A stretch of DNA of 64,000 nt from assembly GCF_947631165.1 (NCBI RefSeq), contig NZ_CANRKH010000006.1, positions 1-64,000 of the forward strand. The letters run 5' to 3'. The notes below the pieces were generated by a model. It did no database searches. It saw only the letters and a program-made list of their open reading frames with translations, and had not been told where the DNA came from. Below, in pieces: positions 52,563 to 61,161 of this stretch. The DNA is from an uncultured Dysosmobacter sp. GTDB taxonomy: Bacteria > Bacillota > Clostridia > Oscillospirales > Oscillospiraceae. The position numbers and the translations under genes are program-made. Numbering within the stretch: the first letter of the stretch is position 1; each line of letters begins with the position of its first letter.

Positions 52563-53015
52563 TTACTCCTTCAGGTTTTGATATTGGGCCACCGCGCCGG
52601 TGGCTTGGGTCAGCAGGTCGGTCAGCTGGCGGATGCCCTCCGGCCCCAGCTGGGCGCAGACGGCCTCCACGATGGACATGACGCTGCCATGCTCCGTCTC
52701 ATAGAGAGGCAGGGCTTCCTCACGGAGCTGGATGTGGATGCTCCGCCGGTCGGTCTCGCTGCGTACCCGCCGGATCAGGTCCCGGTGTTCCATGCCGGTG
52801 AGGATGTGGTTGATCTGGGATTTCAAAAGCCGGGTACGGCGGCATAGCTCCGTGGCCGTCACCGGCCCGCCGCCGGTCTGCCGCTGCCGGTACAGCACGT
52901 TGCACACAAGCATCTCATTCATGGACAGACCCTTCAGCAGCCGGTTGCCCCGGATGACGGCAGTCATGGACATCCAGGCCTCCAGCAGCGCTTCCCGCTG
53001 TTCCAACTGGTCCAT
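52563..53015 (-). CDS. MarR family transcriptional regulator
   Basis: The 150-residue winged-helix protein has GLSMNEMLVCNVLYRQRQ, VTATELCRRTRLLKSQINHI, LTGMEHRDLIRRVRSETDRR (the basic wing) and a C-terminal dimer helix. It is cotranscribed with degV, a pairing suggesting control of fatty-acid handling. A palindrome 19-37 bases ahead of its start is a probable operator. Confidence 0.9.
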   Translation of the reverse strand: MDQLEQREALLEAWMSMTAVIRGNRLLKGLSMNEMLVCNVLYRQRQTGGGPVTATELCRRTRLLKSQINHILTGMEHRDLIRRVRSETDRRSIHIQLREEALPLYETEHGSVMSIVEAVCAQLGPEGIRQLTDLLTQATGAVAQYQNLKE

Positions 53016-53033
53016 AGGCGACCCCTTTTCAAA

Positions 53034-53052
53034 TAGTTTATTTTATGAACTA
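53034..53052 (-). promoter_or_regulatory. Probable MarR operator
   Basis: TAGTTTA-TTTTA-TGAACTA, with one mismatch between arms, lies 19 bases upstream of the marR start codon. Confidence 0.55.
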
Positions 53053-53252
53053 AATACCAGGTACAGTATACAATCCATTCTCAGAAAAAGCAAGCATTTT
53101 TTCAAAAAGCTGAGGGAAGAAACACGCCCTTTTTCTCTAAGTGTCGCTGGAATATAGCTTCAGCAATTTCGCCAACCGAAGATTGATATTGAAGTTTGAA
53201 ATTTACCATGCTATACTTCATGGCGAAAATCGGTATTCAAGGAGTTGTTGTA

Positions 53253-53741
53253 ATGGAGATAAGATACATCGCTAAAGATGATGATCCTCTTGAAATAAGC
53301 AAAATATATGAAAGCAGTTGGAAATACGCATATAAGGGCATGCTTCCTCAAGATTATCTTGACAGTATTCCAACAGGACAATGGGCCAATCGTATCAACA
53401 AAGCCGGTCTGAACAGCCTTGTCCTGATAGAATGTGGGAGGATGATAGGCACCGCAAGTTTTTGTAAATCCAGATGGGAAAAGTATAGCGGTTACGGAGA
53501 AATTGTTTCCATATATTTTCTGCCCAGCTACATTGGAAAAGGATACGGTAAGGTATTGCTTAACAAATGTATTGAGGAATTAAAGCAATGCGGATTTAAT
53601 CAAGTGATCTTATGGGTTTTGGAGGATAATCATAGGGCAAGAAAGTTTTATGAAAAAAACGGATTTATTTGTTCGGAAGTATTTATGGATGATAACATCG
53701 GCGGAAAAGATATAAGAGAGGTATTGTATTTTCTTGATTGA
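53253..53741 (+). CDS. GNAT family N-acetyltransferase
   Basis: The 162-residue GCN5-related acetyltransferase has IVSIYFLPSYIGKGYGKVLL (the acetyl-CoA Q/RxxGxG/A site as GKGYGK), VILWVLEDNHRARKFYEKNG and a closing GKDIREVLYFLD. It is much AT-richer than its neighbours and uses A/T-ending codons, so it was probably acquired recently. The ATG at 53253 follows AAGGAG; upstream in-frame starts lack a ribosome site. The acetyl acceptor is unknown. Confidence 0.87.
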   Translation: MEIRYIAKDDDPLEISKIYESSWKYAYKGMLPQDYLDSIPTGQWANRINKAGLNSLVLIECGRMIGTASFCKSRWEKYSGYGEIVSIYFLPSYIGKGYGKVLLNKCIEELKQCGFNQVILWVLEDNHRARKFYEKNGFICSEVFMDDNIGGKDIREVLYFLD

Positions 53742-53904
53742 CAGCTTTTCATCGACAGTGGCCGTTACCCACGATGAATAATGGCTCCTTTTGTCATTTT
53801 GACGAATGATTTGATAAATTGGGCAGCAATACCAAAGGTAAAAGGGAAAAGAAACAACGGGGCTTGACAAATGGAGCGATTGTCCGTAAAATACATCTGT
53901 TACG

Positions 53905-54135
53905 AACGAAGAAGGGAAGAAAGCCCAGGCGTCCCGCCTGAAGAGAGCCGGCGGACGGTGCGAGCCGGTGGGGGAGCCTGCGGTATACTGGTCCCAGAGT
54001 TTTCCGCCTGAAGGACCCAGTAGGGCGGAACGGCAGGCCCCGTTATAGGCTGAGAGGGCCGCCTCAAGGCGGCTGAACAGGGTGGTACCGCGTTCAAAAA
54101 CGCCCCTGGCCTTTGGCCGGGGGCGTTTTTCTTCG
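53905..54135 (+). ncRNA. T-box leader of leuS
   Basis: The leader carries the diagnostic T-box AGGGTGGTACCGCG (54079-54092) following a long stem I region. The specifier is most likely CTG (Leu) at 53988-53990 in TATACTGGTCCC, agreeing with the downstream leucyl-tRNA synthetase. A terminator (54096-54131) follows. Uncharged tRNA-Leu should stabilise the antiterminator and switch leuS on. Confidence 0.9.
54096..54131 (+). terminator. T-box terminator
   Basis: AAAAACGCCCC and GGGGGCGTTTTT with inner TGGCC/GGCC pairing form the terminator that competes with the T-box antiterminator. Confidence 0.88.
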
Positions 54136-54286
54136 AAATTAGAAATTGTCATTTGACAGCAAAGACATTTACAAGATTCCAAAACTCCGCTCCCCATAGG
54201 GGAGCCGCCGCCCGCAGGCGGCTGGGGGGAATTCCTCATTCCTAATTTGTCAAAACGACTTCCATCAGAAGAGAAGGAGAAGAAAT
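54136..54286. repeat. Intergenic hairpin/repeat between T-box and leuS
   Basis: It holds CTCCCCATAGGGGAG and GCCGCCGCCCGCAGGCGGC hairpins flanked by AAATTAGAAATTGTCA and ATTCCTAATTTGTC, which are partly complementary. A related AT-rich motif CTAATTTCTAATTCCTGATT lies at 45937-45956. The ribosome site for leuS (AAGGAGAAG) closes the segment. Confidence 0.5.
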
Positions 54287-56713
54287 ATGAAGTACGATTT
54301 TACCGCCATTGAGAAAAAATGGCAGGACAAGTGGCTGGAGGAGAAGCCCTTCGCCGCTGTCACCGGAGACAAGGCCCGGGAGAAATTTTTCGGCCTGATC
54401 GAGTTTCCCTATCCCTCCGGCCAGGGCCTCCACGTGGGCCACGCCCGCCCCTTTACCGCTATGGACATCATCTGCCGCAAAAAGCGGATGCAGGGCTACA
54501 ACGTCCTGTTCCCCATCGGCTACGACGCCTTCGGCCTGCCCACGGAGAACTACGCCGTCCAGCATCACATCCATCCGGCCAAGGTGACCCATGACAATGT
54601 GGAGAATTTCCGCAAGCAGCTCCATATGCTGGGCTACTCCTTCGACTGGGACCGGGAGGTCAACACTACCGACCCCGACTACTACAAATGGACCCAGTGG
54701 ATCTTCCTGCAGATGTTCAAGCACGGCCTGGCCTATAAGGCGTCCATGCCCGTGAACTGGTGCACCAGCTGCAAGATCGTGCTGGCCAACGAGGAGGTCG
54801 TGGACGGCGTCTGCGAGCGCTGCGGCGGCGAGGTCATCCGCAAGGAGAAGAGCCAGTGGATGCTGGCCATCACCAAGTATGCTGACCGGCTGATCGACGA
54901 TCTGGACGACGTGGATTTCATCAACCGGGTCAAGATCCAGCAGCGCAACTGGATCGGCCGCAGCGAAGGCACCGAGGTGGACTTCACCGCAACCAACGGC
55001 GACAAGCTGACAGTCTACACGACCCGCTGCGATACCCTGTTCGGCGTGACCTATATGGTCATCTCCCCAGAGCATCCCTACCTGGAGCAGTGGAAGGACC
55101 AGATCCAGAACTGGGACGAGGTGGAGGCCTACCGGCAGGAGGCCGCCCACAAGTCCGACTTTGAGCGGGGCGAGCTGAACAAGGACAAGACCGGCGTCCG
55201 GCTGAAGGGTATCGAGGCTGTCAACCCTGCCAGCGGCAAGCATGTGCCGCTGTTCGTCTCCGACTATGTGCTGATGGGCTACGGAACCGGCATCGTCATG
55301 GGCGTGCCTGGACACGACCAGCGCGACTGGGAGTTCGCCACCAAGTTCGGCCTGCCCATCATCGAGGTGGTCAAGGGCGGCGATATCACGAAAGAAGCCT
55401 TCACCCTGAAGGATGACACCGGCATTATGGTGAACTCCGGCTTCCTGGACGGCATGACCGTGAAGGACGCCATCCCCGCCATGAAGAAGTGGGTCACGGA
55501 GCAGGGCATCGGCCGTCCCAAGACCAACTTCAAGCTCCGGGACTGGGTGTTCAGCCGCCAGCGGTACTGGGGTGAGCCGATCCCTCTGGTGAACTGCCCC
55601 AAGTGCGGCTGGGTGCCTCTGGACGAGAGCGAGCTGCCGCTGCTGCTGCCGGAGGTGGACAGCTACGAGGTCACAGACACCGGCGAATCCCCCTTGGCCA
55701 AGATGACCGACTGGGTGAACACCACCTGCCCCAAGTGCGGCGGCCCCGCTCAGCGGGAGACCGACACCATGCCCCAGTGGGCCGGTTCCTCCTGGTATTT
55801 CCTGCGGTATATGGACCCCCACAACGACAAGGCCCTGGCCAGCAAGGAGGCCCTGGACTACTGGTCTCCTGTGGACTGGTACAACGGCGGTATGGAGCAT
55901 ACCACTCTGCACCTGCTGTACAGCCGGTTCTGGCATAAATTCCTCTATGATATCGGTGTGGTGCCCACCAAGGAGCCTTACGCCAAGCGCACCAGCCACG
56001 GCATGATCCTGGGCGAGGGCGGCGAGAAGATGTCCAAGTCCCGGGGCAACGTGGTGAACCCCAACGATATCGTGGCCCAGTACGGCGCGGACACCATGCG
56101 GCTGTATATCATGTTCGTGGGCGATTTCGAGCAGGCCGCCACCTGGTCCACCGAGGCTGTGAAGGGATCTAAGCGGTTCCTGGACCGTGTGTGGAACCTG
56201 GCGGAGAGCGCAAAGGACAGCTATGACCTGACCCCCGCCAACCAGCCCATCCTTCACAAGACCATCAAAAAGGTCACGGACGATGTGGATAATCTGAAGA
56301 TGAACACCGCCATCGCCGCTATGATGACCGCCCTCAATGAGCTGAGCGCCAATGGCGTGACCAGGGGCGATCTGCACGATTTCCTGCTGCTGCTGAATCC
56401 CTTCGCTCCCCACATCACCGAGGAGCTGTGGGAGATGCTGGGCTTCGCGGCCAAGAGCGGAAAAATGTGCTGCCAGGCAGATTGGCCGGTCTACGACGCC
56501 AGCAAGACCGTGGCCTCCACGGTGGATATGGCCGTGCAGGTCAACGGCAAGCTGAAAGGCACCATCACCATGCCCGCCGGCAGCGAGGAGAAGGCTGTGG
56601 TGGACGCCGCCCTGGCGGTGGAGAAGGTCCAGAAGGCCACCGAGGGCATGAAGATCGTCAAGACCATCCTTGTCAAGAACCGCTTGGTGAACCTGATCGT
56701 GAAGCCCCAGTGA
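54287..56713 (+). CDS. leuS: Leucyl-tRNA synthetase
   Basis: The 808-residue class I synthetase has HIGH-type site [18 protein letters not shown], the editing (CP1) domain at about 225-400 ([39 protein letters not shown]), [13 protein letters not shown], the KMSKS loop [15 protein letters not shown], and a C-terminal anticodon domain with [12 protein letters not shown]. The length matches bacterial LeuRS. It is controlled by the upstream T-box. Confidence 0.98.
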   Translation: MKYDFTAIEKKWQDKWLEEKPFAAVTGDKAREKFFGLIEFPYPSGQGLHVGHARPFTAMDIICRKKRMQGYNVLFPIGYDAFGLPTENYAVQHHIHPAKVTHDNVENFRKQLHMLGYSFDWDREVNTTDPDYYKWTQWIFLQMFKHGLAYKASMPVNWCTSCKIVLANEEVVDGVCERCGGEVIRKEKSQWMLAITKYADRLIDDLDDVDFINRVKIQQRNWIGRSEGTEVDFTATNGDKLTVYTTRCDTLFGVTYMVISPEHPYLEQWKDQIQNWDEVEAYRQEAAHKSDFERGELNKDKTGVRLKGIEAVNPASGKHVPLFVSDYVLMGYGTGIVMGVPGHDQRDWEFATKFGLPIIEVVKGGDITKEAFTLKDDTGIMVNSGFLDGMTVKDAIPAMKKWVTEQGIGRPKTNFKLRDWVFSRQRYWGEPIPLVNCPKCGWVPLDESELPLLLPEVDSYEVTDTGESPLAKMTDWVNTTCPKCGGPAQRETDTMPQWAGSSWYFLRYMDPHNDKALASKEALDYWSPVDWYNGGMEHTTLHLLYSRFWHKFLYDIGVVPTKEPYAKRTSHGMILGEGGEKMSKSRGNVVNPNDIVAQYGADTMRLYIMFVGDFEQAATWSTEAVKGSKRFLDRVWNLAESAKDSYDLTPANQPILHKTIKKVTDDVDNLKMNTAIAAMMTALNELSANGVTRGDLHDFLLLLNPFAPHITEELWEMLGFAAKSGKMCCQADWPVYDASKTVASTVDMAVQVNGKLKGTITMPAGSEEKAVVDAALAVEKVQKATEGMKIVKTILVKNRLVNLIVKPQ

Positions 56714-56717
56714 TGCT

Positions 56718-56825
56718 CCGTGCCGAGTGGCCGTCCAAGGGTTTTGCCGCAAGGCAAAACCCTGAAATGGGCGCCTATTTGAGTCAAATGCGGGTCCCCC
56801 GCAAAATCGCAGGATTTTGTGAGGA
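56718..56825. repeat. Intergenic repeat element, copy B
   Basis: It contains GCCGAGTGGCCGTCCAAG, GGTTTTGCCGCAAGGCAAAA, CTGAAATGGGCG, TTGAGTC and CCCCGCAAAATCGCAGGATT, matching copy A at 50549-50675 block for block. It lies immediately after leuS. Confidence 0.75.
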
Positions 56826-56902
56826 GAGGTGGTTTTGTTGCGGAACAGCGGCGGTTCGGCCTTCGGTTGCAGGAAAATCGACCGGTTTTCCACGAAAATA
56901 TC

Positions 56903-56931
56903 TTGACAATTTCCCGGGCACTCTGTATAAT
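56903..56931 (+). promoter_or_regulatory. Consensus promoter of rpsU
   Basis: TTGACA (56903-56908) and TATAAT (56926-56931), both perfect, with 17-base spacing. Very strong expression is expected. Confidence 0.92.
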
Positions 56932-57009
56932 GGGCATGTTGAAGCCATAAATTATGGCCCTTAAAGTATCCTGGATAGAGCCGGATACCTCGGAGGGAGG
57001 GAAATATAG

Positions 57010-57192
57010 ATGTCTGAGATCCACGTGAAGGACGGCGAGTCCATCGACAGCGCGCTGAAGCGGTTCAAGCGTTCCTGCGCCAAGGCGGGTGTTATTGCCG
57101 AGGTCCGTAAGAGAGAGCATTATGAGAGCCCCAGCGTGAAGCGCCGCAAGAAGTCTGAGGCTGCTCGCAAGAACAAGAAGCGTTATTATTGA
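57010..57192 (+). CDS. rpsU: 30S ribosomal protein S21
   Basis: The 60-residue basic protein ([40 protein letters not shown]) matches S21 in full. It is a single gene with a consensus promoter, a GGAGGGAGG site and a terminator immediately behind it. Confidence 0.97.
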   Translation: MSEIHVKDGESIDSALKRFKRSCAKAGVIAEVRKREHYESPSVKRRKKSEAARKNKKRYY

Positions 57193-57193
57193 T

Positions 57194-57232
57194 GAAAAAA
57201 GTGCTGTGCCGTGTGGTACAGCACTTTTTTTG
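57194..57232 (+). terminator. rpsU terminator
   Basis: AAAAAGTGCTGTGCC and GGTACAGCACTTTTTTT form a strong hairpin with a 7-base U-run, starting two bases after the stop. Confidence 0.93.
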
Positions 57233-57235
57233 CCT

Positions 57236-58000
57236 TTATCTGCGGAACAAGGCCGGGGCGATGTCTGCTACCTCCGGCCAGGTGAAGAACGCGGCTGCGG
57301 CGCCCAGGGCTTCGCCAGACCGCAGCTTCCGCTGGAGCGTGCCGGCGTCGTCGAATAGGACGAAGTGGGCCTCACCGCCGACAGCATAGGTAAAGTACCG
57401 GGCACAGAGATCCGGGGAGAAGAACACGGCGGGGGACTTCTCTTCCATCAGGCTGGCCAGCTCTCCGGCGGTGAGGGGCGTTCCCTCACCGGTGGGGGCG
57501 GGCAGGCGGAAGTCCATCCGCAGCCGCTGGATGTCCAGGGCCAGCCGCGGGTATTTCCCGGCGGCCTCCTGGAGCCGCTCTTGAAACTCCCCGCCGGAGA
57601 GGGCCGTACAGACCAGCACCGTTCCATTTTTTGCCGCCGGGGCGTAGTGCTCCGGCAGATACAGGGACTTTTTGGCGGCGGCCAGGACCCGGTCCAGCTT
57701 TTCCGCAAAGACCAGACGGTCCCGCCGGGGCGGCTCCACGAAATCCAGCACTGCCCCGCCATAGCCCCGGCGGCCGCACTCCCGCAGCACTGCGCCGCAG
57801 AGAGCCTCCGGGTCCTCGATGGGCGGGGCCTCCCGGTCGCCCACGGACAACAGGCCGCCCCGGCTCTCCAGCAGCAGGTTCTGCCGCAGCAGTGTGGAGC
57901 CGGGCCCTACGCGGTAGGCCGCGTGGCACAGGTCCCGGCAGTGGGCGGCGGCCTCCCGCTCTCGGTCCGGCGTAACGGCTAAATAGATCTGCAATCCCAT
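57236..58000 (-). CDS. Hypothetical TIM-barrel-like protein
   Basis: The 254-residue soluble protein has start ATG 58000 after AAGGGGGA. It has a repeating beta-alpha pattern; GYGGAVLDFVEP (about residues 95-106) recalls the strand-4 DxDxE region of GH18-like barrels, but the key acidic series is not preserved. EEKSPAVFFSPDLCARYFTY follows near the C terminus. Catalysis cannot be claimed. It is convergent with rpsU. Confidence 0.55.
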   Translation of the reverse strand: MGLQIYLAVTPDREREAAAHCRDLCHAAYRVGPGSTLLRQNLLLESRGGLLSVGDREAPPIEDPEALCGAVLRECGRRGYGGAVLDFVEPPRRDRLVFAEKLDRVLAAAKKSLYLPEHYAPAAKNGTVLVCTALSGGEFQERLQEAAGKYPRLALDIQRLRMDFRLPAPTGEGTPLTAGELASLMEEKSPAVFFSPDLCARYFTYAVGGEAHFVLFDDAGTLQRKLRSGEALGAAAAFFTWPEVADIAPALFRR

Positions 58001-58075
58001 TCCCCCTTGTGTAGGTCTCAAAAAACTGTTATACTATATAAAACGATAATACGATATGATGACAAGGAGCCGCCT

Positions 58076-58600
58076 ATGCCCTTTTCGCTGATCCCGCATC
58101 GTCTGTTTGATCGATATGACCAGATCACCCCCGCCTATCTGCGGGAGCGGGGGATCACGCTGCTGCTCAGCGATTTGGATTTTACCCTGGCGGCCAAGTC
58201 GACCCGCCGTCCGGACCAGCCCCTGCGGGACTGGATCGCTGGCCTGGGGGAGAACGGCGTCCAGTTCATGATCGTATCCAACAATCGCTCCGGGACCCGG
58301 GTGACAGAGTTCTGCGCCGAGCTGAGCGTGCCTTATCAGGGCCGCGCCGGCAAGCCTTCTCCCAGAGGACTGGAGACCGCTATGGCCCGGGCGGGAGCGG
58401 ACCGGACCAGCACCGCCATGCTGGGGGACAAGCTGCTGACGGACGTGCTGGCAGCCAACCGGGCGGGGGTCCTGGCCTTGATGGTGGAGCCGGTGGGCGG
58501 TGCTGTGACGCTCTGGCAGAAGGTTCTCCACGCCTTACAGGCTCCGTTTAAGGCGGCCTGCCGCCGCCGCTGCGGAAAAAGAACTGAAAAAAACCAGTAA
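58076..58600 (+). CDS. YqeG family HAD IIIA-type phosphatase
   Basis: The 174-residue HAD protein has ITLLLSDLDFTLAAKSTRRP (motif I, DxDFTL), FMIVSNNRSGTRVTEFCAEL (motif II) and MLGDKLLTDVLAANRAG (motif IV). YqeG-type enzymes occur in Firmicutes near ribosome-assembly and shikimate genes. The substrate is not established. The ATG at 58076 follows CAAGGAG. Confidence 0.9.
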   Translation: MPFSLIPHRLFDRYDQITPAYLRERGITLLLSDLDFTLAAKSTRRPDQPLRDWIAGLGENGVQFMIVSNNRSGTRVTEFCAELSVPYQGRAGKPSPRGLETAMARAGADRTSTAMLGDKLLTDVLAANRAGVLALMVEPVGGAVTLWQKVLHALQAPFKAACRRRCGKRTEKNQ

Positions 58601-58615
58601 TTGGACGAAAAATGC

Positions 58616-58644
58616 TTGCATTAGCGGACAACATACGGTAAAAT
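58616..58644 (+). promoter_or_regulatory. Likely efp promoter
   Basis: TTGCAT (58616-58621) and TAAAAT (58639-58644) with 17-base spacing. Confidence 0.6.
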
Positions 58645-58723
58645 ATCTTCGGTAATTTTACTGGATGTGGGGAAGCGTCCCTCCGGGCCGTTTTCTCATA
58701 AGATCTATAAGGAGGAAAAAAAT

Positions 58724-59293
58724 ATGCCTACTATCACTGCCGGCGATTTCCGGAAGGGTATGATCTTTGAGATGGACGGGAAGCCCATGGTCGTTGTGGA
58801 CTTCCAGCATGTGAAGCCCGGCAAGGGCGCCGCTTTCGTGCGGACCAAGTACAAGAACGTCATCAGCGGCACCATCCGTGAGGAGTCCTTCAACCCCACC
58901 GCCAAGTTTGAGCAGGGCGCTGTGGAGCGGAAGAGCGCTGAGTACAGCTACAACGACGGCGACCTGTATTACTTCATGGACCCGGAGACCTTTGACATGA
59001 CCCCGCTGAACGCCGATGTGCTGGGCGACGCCTTCCAGTTCGTCAAGGAGAACACTATGTGCTCTCTGGTCAGCTATAAGGGCAATGTGTTCGCCGTGGA
59101 GGTCCCCAACTTCGTGGATCTGGTGGTCACCGAGACCGAGCCGGGCGTGAAGGGCGATACCGCCACCAACGTCACTAAGAACGCGACCCTGGAGACCGGC
59201 GCCCAGATCAAGGTGCCCCTGTTCATCAACGAAGGCGAGAAGATCCAGATCGATACCCGCACCGGCGAGTATCTGGGACGGGTCAAGGACTGA
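58724..59293 (+). CDS. efp: Elongation factor P
   Basis: The 189-residue EF-P relieves stalling at polyproline. Three beta-barrel domains; the tip loop [14 protein letters not shown] carries Lys34 at the site that is modified in many bacteria. The middle domain has [15 protein letters not shown], and the C terminus ends in the conserved [15 protein letters not shown]. The proline-rich LCP tails upstream are plausible clients. Start ATG 58724 after AAGGAGG. Confidence 0.97.
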   Translation: MPTITAGDFRKGMIFEMDGKPMVVVDFQHVKPGKGAAFVRTKYKNVISGTIREESFNPTAKFEQGAVERKSAEYSYNDGDLYYFMDPETFDMTPLNADVLGDAFQFVKENTMCSLVSYKGNVFAVEVPNFVDLVVTETEPGVKGDTATNVTKNATLETGAQIKVPLFINEGEKIQIDTRTGEYLGRVKD

Positions 59294-59297
59294 TATG

Positions 59298-59322
59298 AAA
59301 AGGGGGGACCAAGTCCCCCCTT
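59298..59322 (+). terminator. efp terminator
   Basis: AAAGGGGGGACCAAGTCCCCCCTTT forms a perfect hairpin followed by a short U-rich stretch. Confidence 0.8.
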
Positions 59323-59524
59323 TCGATTCCCCCTCACCGCGGCGGAACAAGCTGTATCACGGCTGCTCCGCAGAGGCAAGAGACGCATGCTGGCGGGCAC
59401 TGCGCCGCCAATATCTCATTTGCCTGTTCTATTATCGGCAGATCGACTGGAGGAAACCGCAAAGCGCCGCCTGCGGGCGTGGAAATGGGAAGATACGATC
59501 TAAAAAATGAAAGGAGTTACCGCT

Positions 59525-59971
59525 ATGGAGATCACTGAGAGAGTCGCTTATCTGAAGGGCCTGGTGGAAGGCATGGAGCTGAACACGGATAAGAAGGAGG
59601 GCAAGCTGCTGGCCGCCATTATCGACGTGCTGGACGACATCGCCCTGGAGCTGGAGGACATCAAGGACGAGCAGACGGAACTGGCCGACGGTCTGGACGT
59701 GGTCAGCGACGACCTGGAGGATGTGGAGAACATCGTTTTTGAGGATTGGGACGACGAGGAGGACGACGATTACTACGAGGGTGACCTGAGCGACCTGGAC
59801 GAGGATGAGGATTGTTACGCCACCACCTGCCCCACCTGCGAGGAGACCATCTATTTTGACGAGTCCATCCTGGAGGACGGCGAGGTTATCTGTCCCAACT
59901 GCGGCGAAAAGCTGGAGTTTGATCTGGGCAGTCTGGAGGAAGAGGAAGAGGAGAGCTCCGACGAGGAGTGA
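59525..59971 (+). CDS. CD1247-type acidic zinc-ribbon protein
   Basis: The 148-residue protein has an N-terminal CD1247-like domain (ITERVAYLKGLVEGMELNTD, then a coiled coil ALELEDIKDEQTELADGLD), a long acidic stretch (residues about 77-100), and a zinc ribbon CPTCEETIYFDE and CPNCGEKLEFDLG, ending in an E/D-rich tail. The very acidic character suggests a role in transcription or protein interaction, but function is unknown. The start at 59525 follows AAGGAG; the frame opens slightly earlier. Confidence 0.82.
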   Translation: MEITERVAYLKGLVEGMELNTDKKEGKLLAAIIDVLDDIALELEDIKDEQTELADGLDVVSDDLEDVENIVFEDWDDEEDDDYYEGDLSDLDEDEDCYATTCPTCEETIYFDESILEDGEVICPNCGEKLEFDLGSLEEEEEESSDEE

Positions 59972-59996
59972 TCCAAATCCAAATAACGAAGAAAAG

Positions 59997-60035
59997 CCGC
60001 CGTGGACATGTCCCGTCCACGGCGGCGTATTTTGC
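59997..60035 (+). terminator. Terminator after the CD1247-type gene
   Basis: GCCGCCGTGGAC and GTCCACGGCGGC arms around a 7-base loop, followed by GTATTTT. Confidence 0.82.
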
Positions 60036-60135
60036 GTGCCGTTCATTCTGGCAGCCTATGGGTTCGGTTAGCGTTGTGATCTTCCCGACAAAGACCGATT
60101 TATCCTGCTCTTACTTATGTCTCTGCTTTAGGGGC

Positions 60136-60747
60136 TCAGCAAACTGATCTCTCTCGCATCTTTTTCAGCAGCTTCACGATCCGTTCCCGGTTCTTCGCGG
60201 TCTTCATGAAGGTCGGGAGGTGGTCCGCCTGGGTCTTCATGACAGCTGTCCCGGCGGGCTTCTCCCGCAGACTGGCGCCGAGGTAGTCGATCAGATACGA
60301 AAGATGCTCCCGGTTGACGGCCCAGACCGGCTTGCCCTGAAAGGACTCGAGGAACCAAAGCTCCAAACCGAAGTAGGGTTCCCGCCCGTTTTCGATCTCG
60401 CCGGTATAGAAAAATGCCTCTGCTGTTTTATGGACTTCTCCCGGCATGGTTGTCCCGCAGTACGGACAGGCCACACGGAGCATAGGGAAGTGCTGTTTTA
60501 CTTCGTCTTCAATGTCGACCCGATAATACCGTCCGCAGTGCCTGCACTGGTTGTGGACATCGTATCGATAGACCGTGCGGTCTTTAGACGCCTGGTGGCC
60601 GCAGTTAGTGCATCGAAAATAGGCAGCGCTGCGATCCGCGGTCACGATACCAAGCCCCTGACATTTAGGGCATTTCACCTGGATGCCGAAGGTCAGGGCG
60701 CTGTATGCGCTATGGGTGAAATAGGGTTTATCGACGATCCGGTCCAT
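60136..60747 (-). CDS. Hypothetical multi-zinc-ribbon protein
   Basis: The 203-residue protein has four CxxC knuckles: CPKCQGLG, CTNCGHQ, CRHCGRYY and CPYCGTTM (residues about 26-105), then a mixed helical C-terminal part (YLIDYLGASLREKPAGTAVM, NRERIVKLLKKM). The treble ribbon suggests nucleic-acid or protein binding. Such proteins are sometimes labelled PriA-like, but no helicase motif exists. The ATG at 60747 follows AAAGGAGTG. Confidence 0.7.
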   Translation of the reverse strand: MDRIVDKPYFTHSAYSALTFGIQVKCPKCQGLGIVTADRSAAYFRCTNCGHQASKDRTVYRYDVHNQCRHCGRYYRVDIEDEVKQHFPMLRVACPYCGTTMPGEVHKTAEAFFYTGEIENGREPYFGLELWFLESFQGKPVWAVNREHLSYLIDYLGASLREKPAGTAVMKTQADHLPTFMKTAKNRERIVKLLKKMRERSVC

Positions 60748-60777
60748 ACGCCCAGACACTCCTTTCTGCCTTTTGCC

Positions 60778-61161
60778 TTATTTTTTGCACCGGAAGCGAC
60801 GGGCCTCCTCTGTCCAGGCCCACAGCTCCTCATCCAGGTCCTCCGGTGTTTTCAGGCAGAAATGAGTCGTCCAGCGGCCGGGATACGGCTCCACCGCCGC
60901 CGCGATCCGGGGGCTTTCCAGCCGCCGGGGGAGGAACAGGCTCAGCATCACGCAGTTCCGGTCCCGGATGCCGCCGTGGGTCGGCGGCCACAATGCGCAG
61001 TAGAGCAGGGGGTCCCGCAGACCCACCTGGGATTTCTGCGTGACGATCTCCGTGTCAGGCCACCGTTCCAGCGCCCCCAGCAGAAACGCCCGGACCACCG
61101 GCAGGTATTCCGGCTTCCGGCTGAAAAGCGCTTCCGCCAGCCGCAGAGTCTCCAGATCCAT
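60778..61161 (-). CDS. DUF5655-like protein
   Basis: The 127-residue soluble protein contains EYLPVVRAFLLGALERWPDT, VTQKSQVGLRDPLLYCALWP and a C-terminal helix LDEELWAWTEEARRF. The fold of a DUF5655-type domain fits, with unknown function. Its start overlaps the pantothenate kinase stop by one base, so it is cotranscribed with coaW. Confidence 0.68.
   Translation of the reverse strand: MDLETLRLAEALFSRKPEYLPVVRAFLLGALERWPDTEIVTQKSQVGLRDPLLYCALWPPTHGGIRDRNCVMLSLFLPRRLESPRIAAAVEPYPGRWTTHFCLKTPEDLDEELWAWTEEARRFRCKK

Noticed and set aside
54242..56893. Long minus-strand frame opposite leuS
   Set aside because: Codon-position shadow of leuS with low-complexity translation and no ribosome site.
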